Made by a program: the position numbers and the translations under genes
Assembly: GCF_026914285.1 (NCBI RefSeq)
Contig: NZ_CP113864.1
Coordinates: 1,643,001-1,707,000, forward strand
Direction: 5' to 3'
Length of the DNA: 64,000 bases
From: Caldicellulosiruptor naganoensis
GTDB lineage: Bacteria > Bacillota > Thermoanaerobacteria > Caldicellulosiruptorales > Caldicellulosiruptoraceae
Shown: positions 7,363-16,883 of the stretch, piece by piece
How the letters are laid out: each line of letters begins with the position of its first letter
Numbering within the stretch: the stretch's first letter is position 1
The notes under the pieces: generated by a model
Databases searched by the model: none
The model's input: only the letters and a program-made list of their open reading frames with translations
What the model was told of the DNA's origin: nothing

Positions 7363-8586
7363 TTAACTTTTCCTTAGTTGTTTTAATCCATAAAAGGCAA
7401 TTATCATGCCAATTATAGATAGCATAGAGGTAATATAAAAATTAAACACATAACTTCCGAATATATCCCTCACAGACCCAGAAATCAAATTTCCTAAAAC
7501 AGCTCCTACACCATAACCTGTGAAAAGAAATCCATAATTTTTACTATAATGAAGCAATCCAAAAAGCTTTGCAGTAGCAGTCGGAGCTATCGAAAGCCAG
7601 CCACCTAAGCTCAGCCATAACATGCTAAAGGCTATTATAAACAGAACCTTGCTCCCTTCTTTTACAAATAACATGCCTAAGGAAGAGAAAAATATAATTG
7701 CAAAATCAATCAAAGCAGCATATCGTGGTGAAATCTTATCTGTTAAAAATCCAAACAGTGGTCGACCAAGCCCATTAAATATTGCAAAGATTGAAACCGA
7801 CAAGGCTGCCATCTCAGGTGTCAGTTTTACAATTTCTTGAGCAACAGGACTTGAAATTCCGATTGCCATTAAACCACTGAATGTACCAATCACAAAGCAC
7901 AACCATAAATACCAAAAAGTAGAGGTCCTTAGCATTTCAGAAGGTGTGAAATTTCTTGTAAAACTGTTTGTTTCTTTAATTATTTCCTTATTTTTTCTTC
8001 TCATATTTTGATTTGGAAATTTGAGAAATAATGCTAACGATACTATCACGATGAAAAATATTATTCCTAAAACCCTCAATGTTACGAAAGGTCCAAAGTA
8101 GGTAATTAACCTTCTTGCAATAGGTGCTGTTACAAGTGGAGACATTCCAAAACCAAGAACAGTCAGTCCTACAGCTAATCCCTTTTTATCTTCAAACCAC
8201 CTTGTTGAAACTGCAATTGGCACACCATAGGCAATCCCAACTCCACTTCCAGCTATTATTCCATAGCCTATTGTCATCATTAACAAATTGTCCGAAAAAC
8301 CAGCTACAAGCCATCCAATTCCTACTAAAGTTCCACCTGCTATTGCAACAATTCTGGGACCATATTTATCAATATATCTTCCAGCAATAGGCATAAACAA
8401 TGCATAAAATACCAAAAAGAACATATAAGGCAAGCCACTTTGAGTTGCATTCAAATCCAAAGTCTCTTCTAAAGGTTTTCTGAATACACTCCAAGAGTAA
8501 ACTGAGCCAAGACATATATTCATAATAAGTCCTAATAATACATAAATATTTCTATTTACTCTGCCTTCTTTCAAGATAGCCCTCAT
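7363..8586 (-). CDS. OFA-family (oxalate/formate-type) MFS transporter
   Basis: A major-facilitator protein of 407 residues with about 12 membrane segments. The N-terminal motif [17 protein letters not shown] and the RYIDKYGPR loop after helix 2 are typical of the OFA group, which includes oxalate:formate exchangers. The true substrate in Clostridia is often unknown. ATG 8586 is supported by AGAGGAGGT upstream and lies inside purE, overlapping it by 35 bases. It is thus the third gene of purK-purE-antiporter, although a purine link is not obvious. Confidence 0.85.
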   Translation of the reverse strand: MRAILKEGRVNRNIYVLLGLIMNICLGSVYSWSVFRKPLEETLDLNATQSGLPYMFFLVFYALFMPIAGRYIDKYGPRIVAIAGGTLVGIGWLVAGFSDNLLMMTIGYGIIAGSGVGIAYGVPIAVSTRWFEDKKGLAVGLTVLGFGMSPLVTAPIARRLITYFGPFVTLRVLGIIFFIVIVSLALFLKFPNQNMRRKNKEIIKETNSFTRNFTPSEMLRTSTFWYLWLCFVIGTFSGLMAIGISSPVAQEIVKLTPEMAALSVSIFAIFNGLGRPLFGFLTDKISPRYAALIDFAIIFFSSLGMLFVKEGSKVLFIIAFSMLWLSLGGWLSIAPTATAKLFGLLHYSKNYGFLFTGYGVGAVLGNLISGSVRDIFGSYVFNFYITSMLSIIGMIIAFYGLKQLRKS

Positions 8587-9079
8587 ACCCTACCTCCTCT
8601 AACTCTTTTGCCTTCTCTTCAACTTCATTCTTCATTTTTTCTTTGTACTCAGCTATCTTCTTTCTTATCTCAGGATACTTCACCCCTAAAATCTCAGCAG
8701 CCAAAATTCCAGCATTCTTAGCATTGTTGATTGCAACAGTTGCCACAGGAACACCTGCCGGCATCTGAACAATGGATAAAAGAGAATCAAGTCCATTTAA
8801 AGAAAATGTTTTTACAGGAACTCCAATAACTGGCAAGTTTGAAATTGAAGCAACCATTCCTGGAAGATGGGCAGCTCCACCAGCACCAGCCACAATCACC
8901 TCAATTCCCCTTGCCTCTGCCTCTTTTGCATATTTGAACATCCTCTCAGGTGTCCTGTGTGCTGACACAATTGTTATTTCATACTCAATTCCAAAATCTT
9001 CTAAGACTTTTGCTGCCTCTTTCATAACAGGCAAATCTGAGTCACTTCCCATAATTATTCCAACAAGTGGCTTTTTCAT
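8552..9079 (-). CDS. purE: N5-carboxyaminoimidazole ribonucleotide mutase PurE
   Basis: Converts N5-CAIR to CAIR in purine synthesis. Class I PurE features are present: [15 protein letters not shown] at the N-terminus, SAHRTPERM with the catalytic histidine near residue 41, and [13 protein letters not shown]. At 175 residues it is slightly longer than usual, with a charged C-terminal extension ([17 protein letters not shown]). GGAGGTG precedes the ATG. It lies 6 bases after purK. Confidence 0.96.
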   Translation of the reverse strand: MKKPLVGIIMGSDSDLPVMKEAAKVLEDFGIEYEITIVSAHRTPERMFKYAKEAEARGIEVIVAGAGGAAHLPGMVASISNLPVIGVPVKTFSLNGLDSLLSIVQMPAGVPVATVAINNAKNAGILAAEILGVKYPEIRKKIAEYKEKMKNEVEEKAKELEEVGYEGYLERRQSK

Positions 9080-9085
9080 TGCACT

Positions 9086-10240
9086 TTACACCTCCGCTTT
9101 TATTTTCAACACTTCCTTTACTTTCCTTGCCTTTTCTATAGCTCTTTCTAAGTTATCGTCAACTATTGTTACGTGTCCCATTTTTCTGAAAGGTGCACTT
9201 ATCTTTTTGCCATAGAAGTGAAACGAAACACCTTCTATTGAAAGTGCATCAATCAACCCCTCTATGACAGGTCTTCCTTTGTATCCATTTTCACCTAATA
9301 GATTTATCATCACTGCAGGAGACAAAAGTTTGGTAGAACCAAGTGGTAAATCACAAATAGCCCGAAGGTGCTGTTCAAACTGACTTGTAATGCATGCTTC
9401 TATGGTGTAGTGGCCTGAGTTGTGCGGTCTTGGAGCAATCTCGTTTATTAAAATTTTTCTGTCTTTTCTTAAAAAAAGCTCAACACCAAACACACCAACA
9501 CCTTGGAGTGCTTCAACTGCCTTGATTGCTATCTTCTTTGCCTCATCCTCTATATCCTTTTCAACTCTTGCCGGCACAAGGAGCATATCAAGAATGTTTG
9601 CAGTCTCATCGAAAACCATTTCTACAACAGGATATGAAACAACATCTCCTTTTTTATTTCTTGCAACAATAACAGCAAGTTCTTTCTCTACGTCTACAAA
9701 TTCTTCTATATAAGATTCAGTTTTGAGAACTTTATTTATATCATCTTTACTTTTTATAACCACAACTCCTCTACCATCATATCCGCCTTTTGTTGTTTTT
9801 TGAACAAGCGGAAAACCAAAGCTCTCAAAAAAAGATATATCAAAGCTCTCTACCCTTTCAAACCTCGGCACAGGAAGCCCTGCACTTTGTAACACCTGTT
9901 TTTGCTTCAGTTTGTCTTGAATTATCTCTAAGCAATATGGAGATGGCAGAATATTGTATCCCTTATCATAAAGTTCTTTTAGAACGCTTGTGTTAATATG
10001 CTCTATTTCATAGGTTGTAATGTCACTTTTTTCAACAAGCTCTTTTAATTTTTCTGGGTTGTAAAAATCACTTACAATCAGCTCGTCTGAAACTGAAGCT
10101 GCAGGACACGCAGCACTTGGGTCTAAAGAGATAACATAAAACCCCATCTGCTTTGCCTTTTGAGAGAGCATCTTCCCAAGCTGTCCACCGCCAATTATAC
10201 CTATTTTCATAAGAGGATAGCCAAAAACTCCTTTGTTCAT
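9086..10240 (-). CDS. purK: N5-carboxyaminoimidazole ribonucleotide synthase PurK
   Basis: ATP-grasp enzyme making N5-CAIR from AIR, bicarbonate and ATP. Visible landmarks are IGIIGGGQLGKML near the start, ATP-grasp glycine loop KTTKGGYDGRG, and the metal-binding LINEIAPRPHNSGHYT near residue 265. ATG 10240 is preceded by GAGGG at proper distance, giving 384 residues; the ATG at 10210 (MKIGIIGG) lacks a close ribosome site. Together with PurE it supplies CAIR by the bacterial two-enzyme route. Confidence 0.95.
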   Translation of the reverse strand: MNKGVFGYPLMKIGIIGGGQLGKMLSQKAKQMGFYVISLDPSAACPAASVSDELIVSDFYNPEKLKELVEKSDITTYEIEHINTSVLKELYDKGYNILPSPYCLEIIQDKLKQKQVLQSAGLPVPRFERVESFDISFFESFGFPLVQKTTKGGYDGRGVVVIKSKDDINKVLKTESYIEEFVDVEKELAVIVARNKKGDVVSYPVVEMVFDETANILDMLLVPARVEKDIEDEAKKIAIKAVEALQGVGVFGVELFLRKDRKILINEIAPRPHNSGHYTIEACITSQFEQHLRAICDLPLGSTKLLSPAVMINLLGENGYKGRPVIEGLIDALSIEGVSFHFYGKKISAPFRKMGHVTIVDDNLERAIEKARKVKEVLKIKAEV

Positions 10241-10297
10241 TCTTTTCCCTCATCTCTCCTTTTTAAAAGTGTAGCTGTTTTAAAAGCTTTCAAAAAA

Positions 10298-10350
10298 TGA
10301 CCTCCTCATAGAATTAAGAATATTTTATCTTCAATTCCATGAGGAGGTCA
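10298..10350 (-). terminator. Strong terminator after the DUF4914-type gene
   Basis: TGACCTCCTCAT...ATGAGGAGGTCA form a 12-base stem with a further AATT pairing; TTTTTT follows on the minus strand. It ends the transcript of the gene at 10390-12258 before purK. Confidence 0.9.
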
Positions 10351-10389
10351 ACAGCTTGAAAGTATATTCTATTTATTTTTAGATATATT

Positions 10390-12258
10390 CTACTTTATCA
10401 ACGAAACATAATCCTCTAAACTCCCGTCATCTAAGCAACATTCTATAATCTGTCTTCCAAGAGGATGCAAATCCAATGTTTTGAACTTGACAATCTCTTT
10501 TTTGAAGAAATCTGTCAAAATCTTTGCACCTTCCATATATGCTTCTTCGCCAACTTCTGGCTGAAGATCAACCTGAAGCAAAAACTTCGGAATATATGTC
10601 CCTTCGACCTTCATGTACTCAAGTGCATACCCTAAAAGAGGAAGTTTAGCAGGTTTTAACTGGTCAGGTCTTAGTCTTACATTTCCTCTTTTTGCTAAGT
10701 ACTCTCTTGTAATCCATTGTGGCATAAAGCCTACTTTATATGCACCAATGTATTGATTTGGAACGAGAATATATTGAGTCCTTGTAAATTGTAATATTTG
10801 TTCTAAAAGTAGGTTTGCCTGCTTTACCATAAGACCTGTTGCAAATGGCCAGTAAGAACCAACACCTTCAGAGCTCAAAGCTTCAGCCTGTGTTATGCTT
10901 GGGTTAGCATGGCCACGGGGGCTGACAAGCCTCCATAGCCATGCCAGTGCAGGTGGTAGAAGATGAAATATGCCTACTATTCCGTATGTGGGTTTTGACT
11001 TTGTGCAAGGTGGTGTTCTTACCCCAAAACTTCGTATATCAACCTCAACAGGTTCATCTACAATATTAGGGACGAACCTGCGAGGTAAAATCACTCTCGG
11101 ATTTGGACAGGGCTTGCCTGGTTCATCCATTGTATGCTCCCAAATAAGACAAGTTGAACCAGGCACACCTTCTAAGTTTAAGAAAATAAGTGGCTCTGGA
11201 GGATGAATACAAAGCCTTTCTAATTGCGGGTCTGTGCCATAATGAGGAATATTGTCAAGCCTTACAAACCAGCCTTGTTCTGCATCTTTTACAACCATTT
11301 TAGAACCTGTTTGAAGGCTGGGATGAACGAAAGCAATATCATCTGTAACAGGATGGATTTCGCATGACTCTATTATCTCAAGGTATATTCTCTCTTTTGT
11401 TATAATGTTTTCGCCCAAAAGAACCCTGTTGTCTTTTTCTCTATGCATCTGCTGGCACATTTCGCTTTTACCGCCACCACTTGCACCTTCGTGCATGATT
11501 GTTATGACGTTGTCATATGGTGTGACAATTCTCACAGTTGAGGCGTGCGCAGCTACCCAGCCTTCCATCTCGCCAATGTTCAAAAGTACACCATATACGC
11601 CTTTTTTAGCACTCGGTCCTGGATACAGATTATACGAAAATATCTCATGAACACCGTTTACCCTATTGTGTACAACCACTTGTTTGCCGTTAAAATGTGT
11701 GTGTCTGAATGGTGGAGCAACGTAAATTACCGCTTTCGGCTCAAAAAGCTCAATCTTTTCAAATTCACTTCTTGGAATAAACCCCTGAATATCAGCAAGT
11801 GCAAAACCAAAAAACGCAGCATTAAGCGGTGCTATTACAAGAGCAGGATAACCGTGTTCTTTCCCACCAGCATAAAAACCATATACAATCAGTTCCTGTT
11901 TTTTTAACCATTCAATTGTTTCTTTTCTGACCTCTTCAAAATTATCTCCGTATACATCTTTATACCTTGGCTTATCAGTCTCACCTTCATCACCGATAAT
12001 CAAACTATCAGGGTCTCTTCGTCTCATGTATACATCTGGATAATTAACAACAATGCCATTTTTGCACCTTGTGACAATTGCCTCAACTACTTCACCCTTG
12101 CCTTCAACCTCGTATTTGACCTCAAAAATCATATTGTCTTTTCCACCAAGTGATAGGTCAATAAAATCAGATCTTTTTTCAGGCATAGTTATTCCCTTGC
12201 AGCTATTCAAAATATCAAAGACTTCATCTTTTACCTTCAAGTTTAATAATTTATTCAT
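10390..12258 (-). CDS. PEPCK-like P-loop protein of the DUF4914 type, function unknown
   Basis: A cytoplasmic protein of 622 residues. A P-loop EGASGGGKSEM lies near residues 257-267, reminiscent of the kinase-1a loop of ATP-dependent PEP carboxykinase (GLSGTGKTT) and HPr kinase. I recognise it as the clostridial family DUF4914, often annotated as PEPCK-related. Other conserved-looking parts are APPFRHTHFNG (residues 181-191), HPVTDDIAFVHPSLQTG, and PRGHANPS. The usual PEPCK substrate motifs are not evident, so catalytic activity is not assigned. It is a single-gene unit with its own terminator; GGGGGG precedes the ATG at about 11 bases. Confidence 0.75.
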   Translation of the reverse strand: MNKLLNLKVKDEVFDILNSCKGITMPEKRSDFIDLSLGGKDNMIFEVKYEVEGKGEVVEAIVTRCKNGIVVNYPDVYMRRRDPDSLIIGDEGETDKPRYKDVYGDNFEEVRKETIEWLKKQELIVYGFYAGGKEHGYPALVIAPLNAAFFGFALADIQGFIPRSEFEKIELFEPKAVIYVAPPFRHTHFNGKQVVVHNRVNGVHEIFSYNLYPGPSAKKGVYGVLLNIGEMEGWVAAHASTVRIVTPYDNVITIMHEGASGGGKSEMCQQMHREKDNRVLLGENIITKERIYLEIIESCEIHPVTDDIAFVHPSLQTGSKMVVKDAEQGWFVRLDNIPHYGTDPQLERLCIHPPEPLIFLNLEGVPGSTCLIWEHTMDEPGKPCPNPRVILPRRFVPNIVDEPVEVDIRSFGVRTPPCTKSKPTYGIVGIFHLLPPALAWLWRLVSPRGHANPSITQAEALSSEGVGSYWPFATGLMVKQANLLLEQILQFTRTQYILVPNQYIGAYKVGFMPQWITREYLAKRGNVRLRPDQLKPAKLPLLGYALEYMKVEGTYIPKFLLQVDLQPEVGEEAYMEGAKILTDFFKKEIVKFKTLDLHPLGRQIIECCLDDGSLEDYVSLIK

Positions 12259-12341
12259 TGTAATAAATACCCCCCTGTTTCGAAATTTTAGTTATTCTCA
12301 ATAAACTCTATTTTCTCAAGTACAAGCCTCAAGATGTATCT

Positions 12342-12711
12342 TTAATCGTCTACAGTTTCCTTTGTTTTCTTGATATCGTCAAAATTATCCTTCAAAAACT
12401 CTACAACATAACCTTCTAAACACTGCACAACAACCTTTAAATCTTTGAGAAAGTTTTTGTCTTTGTTCGTGTAAAAGGTAAGTGTCTTTGTGTTGAGGTG
12501 AAATACATCCAACAAGACAAGTGGCAATGCCCATATATCAACATAGCTCCCGTCCCAAAAGTATTTGTAAAAGAAGCTTGCTAAAAAAGGATTGGTTTCA
12601 CAATACTCTTTAAAAAACTTCTCTATAAGTATAAAAAACTTTTCTTGTCAAAAGTTTTGAAGCCAAATCTTTTGTTCTGTGGAGGTTTACCTCATAAATC
12701 TCAGTAAACAA
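12342..12711 (-). pseudogene. Hypothetical protein gene, one-base frameshift
   Basis: Starting at TTG 12711 (AAGGAGGT 7 bases upstream), the frame gives FTEIYEVNLHRTKDLASKLL and then runs out of frame in a TTTTTTATA stretch near 12630. One frame over, it continues EKFFKEYCETNPFLASFFYK, a tryptophan-rich middle (FWDGSYVDIWALPL), and ends KKTKETVDD at 12342. The joined product is about 123 residues, rich in Phe and Lys. I do not recognise the family. The terminator at 12765-12803 separates it from mpsC. Confidence 0.6.
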
Positions 12712-12764
12712 TACAAATACCTCCTTAAGTTACATTTTTCAACCTTAACACAACAACAAAAAAA

Positions 12765-12803
12765 GCCAATATTTGCAAAGCTTTTTACCTTGTAAATATT
12801 GGC
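12765..12803 (-). terminator. Terminator after mpsC
   Basis: GCCAATATTT and AAATATTGGC arms enclose a loop; TTTTTTTGTTGTTG follows on the minus strand. It ends the transcript that starts at the 13254-13282 promoter. Confidence 0.85.
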
Positions 12804-12854
12804 CTACCTTGCAACTGGCCATCTTTCTGGCCCTTTGCTCGGTCTGCCAATTTT

Positions 12855-13214
12855 TTACTTTAGACGTTTTTCTAAATTTTCATTTAAAGTTACTACTATC
12901 ACCTTTTCCCCATTGGTAGTATTGACATCAGAGTATATTCCTGCAATGTCAACATCTATAACCTCTTTTATGAGTTTTTCTAACTCATCTTTTGCATTTT
13001 CAAATAAAGTCGCTCTTACCTTTTTGATAAGCTCAACCCCCTCTTTTGTCTGGGCAAGCTTTTTTTCAGTAGGGCTTAGAAAACCAATTAATCTTACAAC
13101 TATTACATCTTCTGTGATTATTGTCTTTATTTGTTTTGGACCCCTGCCCATATACTCCATTTCAAACTTGCTGACTGCTTCACTGATTTTTGCTTATATC
13201 TGTCCTTTTGTCAT
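12855..13214 (-). pseudogene. MpsC (DUF2294) family protein with premature stop codon
   Basis: The frame from ATG 13214 reads MTKGQI, stop (TAA), AKISEAVSKFEMEYMGRGPK and then the rest of a DUF2294/MpsC protein (VVRLIGFLSPTEKKLAQT, NGEKVIVVTLNENLEKRLK). DUF2294 proteins usually have Glu or a similar codon at that place, so a GAA-to-TAA change is the simple reading. Restart at ATG 13160 would give 101 residues lacking the N-terminal helix. MpsC is reported as part of a sodium-translocating, membrane-potential-generating system; other members of that system are not seen here. Confidence 0.8.
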
Positions 13215-13253
13215 CCCTTTTTGTTTTTCGCCTATAACATTAGTCTGGTCATT

Positions 13254-13282
13254 AGTATAGCAAAATGAAATTTGAATGTCAA
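13254..13282 (-). promoter_or_regulatory. Sigma-A promoter of the mpsC gene
   Basis: Minus strand TTGACA, 17 bases, TATACT, about 40 bases upstream of the mpsC ATG. Confidence 0.85.
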
Positions 13283-13402
13283 GATTATTCAAAAATTTTT
13301 GTAGTAAACTTTTAACAGATTGATATTAAAGCCATTCTGGACAACCAACCTTTAAATTTTGCAAGTTTACATTTTTATTTTTTCATTATTTAGCCAAAAA
13401 AT

Positions 13403-15203
13403 AGAGGCTGTCTAAAAAGATGAGGTGACAGCCTCTTTATTTTTACTGTATTTACATTGTGAGATATTTATGATATAATATCTCAGAAATGATTACATAA
13501 GGAGGATTAATATGCCACGCAAACATGATAAAATAGTCTTCAAAGAATATAACCCCAACCAATTAATAATGCCAATCGACCCTGAAGCCTTTATCCCTCA
13601 AACTCATCTAGTAAGAGCAATCGATAAAATCATTGATAAAATAGATATCTCAACCATAGTAGAGAAATACAAAGGTGGTGGGACTTCCAGCTACCATCCT
13701 TTGATGCTTTTGAAAGTACTTATCTATGCTTACATACAGGGGATATACTCTTCAAGAAAGATAGCAAAAGCACTTCAAGAGAATATAACCTTTATGTGGC
13801 TTTCAAAACTTCAAACCCCTGATTTCAGAACTATCAATAGATTCAGAAAAGAGATAATAGGTGATTGCATTGAAGAGATTTTCGCACAAGTTATTGAACT
13901 TCTTGTAAAACTGGGGTATGTAAACTTTGAGTATTACTACCTTGACGGGACAAAGATTGAAGCAAATGCGAACAAGTATACATTTGTATGGGCAAGAAGT
14001 ACAAGAACATACAAAAAGAAATTAAGAGAAAAAGTAAGAGAAATTCTTAATGAAATAGAGAGGATAAATGAGGAAGAAGACAGAATTCTTGGCGAGTTGG
14101 ATGTCAATTTAGAAGCTGATTATGATAGCCAAGAGCTTGAACAAAAAGTTGAAGAACTCTCCCAAAAGATAGCAGAAGCTAACTTTGGGAGCAAAAGGAA
14201 AGAAAGGAGAGTGAAAAAGCTTGTAAAAACTCTCCAAAACAACTGCGTATTAAGACTCAAGAAATATGAGTCTTATGAGCAGATCTTAAATGGCAGGAAT
14301 AGTTTTTCAAAAACAGACAATGATGCCACATTTATGAGGATGAAGGATGACCATATGAAAAATGGGATGCTAAAACCCGGGTATAATGTACAAATCGGCA
14401 CACAGAACCGATTTGTCATAGGTTTTAGCATCCACCAAAGTCCCACAGACACTGTCTGTCTAAAGGAACACCTTGAGCTTGTGACGAAGATAACAGGCCA
14501 CAAGCCAAAGAACATTGTAGCAGACAGTGGCTATGGGTCTGAAGAAAACTACCTTCATCTGAAAGAATGTGGCATAAATAGCTACATTAAGTATAACACA
14601 TTTGACTTGGAACAGACAAGAAGATTTAAGAAGGATATTTTCAATGTAAGGAACTGGGAGTACATAGCTGAAGAAGATGCATATATTTGTCCTGCTGGTA
14701 AGAAGGTGAAATACTTATATCCGAAGATAAGTGCAAATGAGAGAGGATTTGTAAGTTATGAGAAGGTATATCAATGTGAAGATATTTGTAATGGTTGTGA
14801 ACACAGAGAAAAATGTTATAAAGGTAAGAGATGGAAGAAGAGATTTAGTATAAGACCGAGGTTAGAGAAATTGAAGGAAGAGGTGAGGCAAAGGCTGTTA
14901 AGTAGAGAAGGCGAAGAGATTTACGAAAAAAGGAAGATAGAAGTTGAGACAGTATTTGGGATAATAAAGAACAATAAAGGGTTTAGGAGATTCCTGCTCA
15001 GGGGTATGAAGGGTGTGAAGCTTGAGTGGGGTTTGGTTTGTATTGCCTATAACATAGAAAGATTGGCGAAGATAATAATAGGGGGTTGGAGCAAAATTGC
15101 CAGCCAACCCTCTTGCTTTTTACTGCATAGTTCAATATTAACATTAAATACCATCAAATGCTTGATTTTGGTTATTAAAAATTATTGTTTTTGGGCAGCA
15201 CTA
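13403..15203 (+). mobile_element. IS1182-type insertion sequence, copy 1
   Basis: About 1.8 kb, nearly identical to the copy at 43322-45122. The left end AGAGGCTGTC forms an internal hairpin with GACAGCCTCT at 13427-13436, followed by TTATTTTT, a terminator facing incoming transcription. The transposase promoter (TTTACA, 17 bases, TATAAT) follows. The right terminal repeat is damaged here (GGGCAGCACTATTTT instead of GGACAGCCTCTTTTTT in copy 2), which may prevent mobilisation although the transposase frame is intact. Confidence 0.9.
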
Positions 15204-15209
15204 TTTTAG
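13512..15209 (+). CDS. IS1182-type DDE transposase (intact frame)
   Basis: A 565-residue transposase starting at ATG 13512 after AAGGAGG. The N-terminal part carries the DUF772-like region (YHPLMLLKVLIYAYIQGIYSSRKIA). The DDE catalytic domain has YYLDGTKIEANANKY (first Asp), NIVADSGYGSEENY (second Asp) and RKIEVETVFGIIKNNKGFRRFL (Glu). Cysteines ICNGCEHREKC probably form a zinc site near residue 430. The frame continues through KLEWGLVCIAYNIERL to a stop at 15209, just beyond the degenerate right end. Confidence 0.92.
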   Translation: MPRKHDKIVFKEYNPNQLIMPIDPEAFIPQTHLVRAIDKIIDKIDISTIVEKYKGGGTSSYHPLMLLKVLIYAYIQGIYSSRKIAKALQENITFMWLSKLQTPDFRTINRFRKEIIGDCIEEIFAQVIELLVKLGYVNFEYYYLDGTKIEANANKYTFVWARSTRTYKKKLREKVREILNEIERINEEEDRILGELDVNLEADYDSQELEQKVEELSQKIAEANFGSKRKERRVKKLVKTLQNNCVLRLKKYESYEQILNGRNSFSKTDNDATFMRMKDDHMKNGMLKPGYNVQIGTQNRFVIGFSIHQSPTDTVCLKEHLELVTKITGHKPKNIVADSGYGSEENYLHLKECGINSYIKYNTFDLEQTRRFKKDIFNVRNWEYIAEEDAYICPAGKKVKYLYPKISANERGFVSYEKVYQCEDICNGCEHREKCYKGKRWKKRFSIRPRLEKLKEEVRQRLLSREGEEIYEKRKIEVETVFGIIKNNKGFRRFLLRGMKGVKLEWGLVCIAYNIERLAKIIIGGWSKIASQPSCFLLHSSILTLNTIKCLILVIKNYCFWAALF

Positions 15210-15233
15210 GTTTTTGTAAATCCTAAAAAAACT

Positions 15234-16837
15234 TTACTTCCTGCTTAAAATCTCATTTAAATCTTTTTCAGGATTAGATATTGGTTTTATATTGAACTTT
15301 TCGACTAAAACCTGCAAAATATTCGGTGATACAAAAGCTGGCAATGATGGACCTAAATAGATGTTCTTCAAGCCCAAGAACAGTAGTGTCAATAGTATTG
15401 CAACAGCTTTTTGTTCAAACCATGAGAGAATTAAGGTAAGTGGTAAGTCATTTACATCACAATTGAATGCCTTTGCAAGCTCGATGGCAATGACAAGAGC
15501 CGAGTATGCATCATTGCACTGACCAATATCCAAAAGTCTTGGAAACTCGCCAATAGTACCAAAATCCTTTTTGTTAAATCTGTACTTGCCACATGCTAAG
15601 GTCAAAATCAACGTATTCCTGAGCGTCTTTTCTGCAAACTCTGTATAGTAGTTTCTGCCTGGTTTTGCACCATCACATCCACCAATTAAGAAGAAGTGTT
15701 TAATTTGGCCACTTTTAACTGCATCAATTATCTTGTTTGCAAGGCCAAGCACAGTGTGATGTCCAAAGCCAACAAGTATCTTCTTTTCCTCTTCATCCTC
15801 TTGCCAGCCACCAAGTTCAAGCGCTTTCTGGATTATTGGTGTAAAGTCCTTTTTGCCATCCACTTCCTCAATATGTGCAACTCCATCAAAGCCGACAACA
15901 CCTGTTGTGAAAATTCTATCTTTGTAACTATCTTTTGGCTTTTGCAGACAGTTTGTTGTCATCAAGATACAACCTGGAATTCCGTCAAATTCTTTTTGCT
16001 GGTCTTGCCATGCTCCACCATAGTTTCCTACTAAATGTTTATATTTTTTGAGCTCTGGATAGCCATGTGCAGGTAACATCTCGCCATGGGTGTAGATATT
16101 AATACCTTTACCTTCTGTCTGCTCTAATAGATCTTTTAGGTCTTTTAAATCGTGTCCAGAGACAATTATAAATGGCCCCTTCTTCTTTGAAATCAAAACC
16201 TCTGTTGGCTGTGGATGACCAAAGGTTTGTGTGTGCGCTTCATCAAGTATTTGCATGCACCTGAAGTTCATCTTACCAAGTTCCATGCATAGGTTAAACA
16301 GTTCATCTGCTGAGATGTTGTTGTCTAAGGTTCTTGCAAGCGCTGTAAAGAAGAAGTTGTTTACATTTTCATCTTGCTTTCCAAGCGTTGCTGCATAATG
16401 AGCATATGCTGCCATCCCTTTTATTCCATATATTAGTAGTTCTCTTAGTGACCTTATATCCTCGTCAATCTCGTCTGCTAAAATCCCAACCTTTTTCCCA
16501 TCTTCAATCATCTTTTCTACATCTTCTGGTGGTCTGTAATCTACTGCAGCAGGTACGTTTTGTAAGCTACCCACCTGATTTTTGAGATTTTCTTTTACTG
16601 TTTGTGCTTCAAGGATATACTTTACAAATCTTTTCTCATCAAAGTTCACGTTTGTAAGTGTTGAAAACAGGGCATCCATCATAAACCTTGTTGTGTACTG
16701 ATCAATTTTCTTTCCCTGTTTTAAAAGTTGATCACCTAAGTAAGCAATGCCCTTTAGCTGGTACAAAAGAAGATCCTGCAAGTTAGCAACTCTGCTGTCT
16801 GTTCACATTGAAAACAAAACATTTCTGTTTGAATCAT
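15234..16837 (-). pseudogene. hcp: Hybrid-cluster protein (hydroxylamine reductase), N-terminal deletion
   Basis: Hcp reduces nitric oxide or hydroxylamine during nitrosative stress. From ATG 16837 the frame encodes MFCFQCEQTA, the first two cysteines of the N-terminal Fe-S motif, then shifts and stops. The main frame resumes as VANLQDLLLYQLKGIAYLG and is open to 15234. The stretch holding the third and fourth cysteines (about 15-17 residues in family members) is deleted and the frame is broken. The hybrid-cluster region is intact: SGHDLKDL, THGEMLPAHGYP, TNCLQKP, GGCDGAKPGRNYY, ACGKYRF, GQCNDAY. Without the N-terminal cluster the product would probably be inactive or unstable. Confidence 0.85.
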
Positions 16838-16883
16838 TTCAAATAACACCTCCAAAAGTTATCTATAGATTTTTACCAAAAAT

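Noticed and set aside
12804-12854. c-di-GMP-I riboswitch
   Set aside because: The GCAAA and GNAA-like elements are suggestive, but the second helix and the expected order of conserved bases are missing, and the downstream gene is unrecognised.
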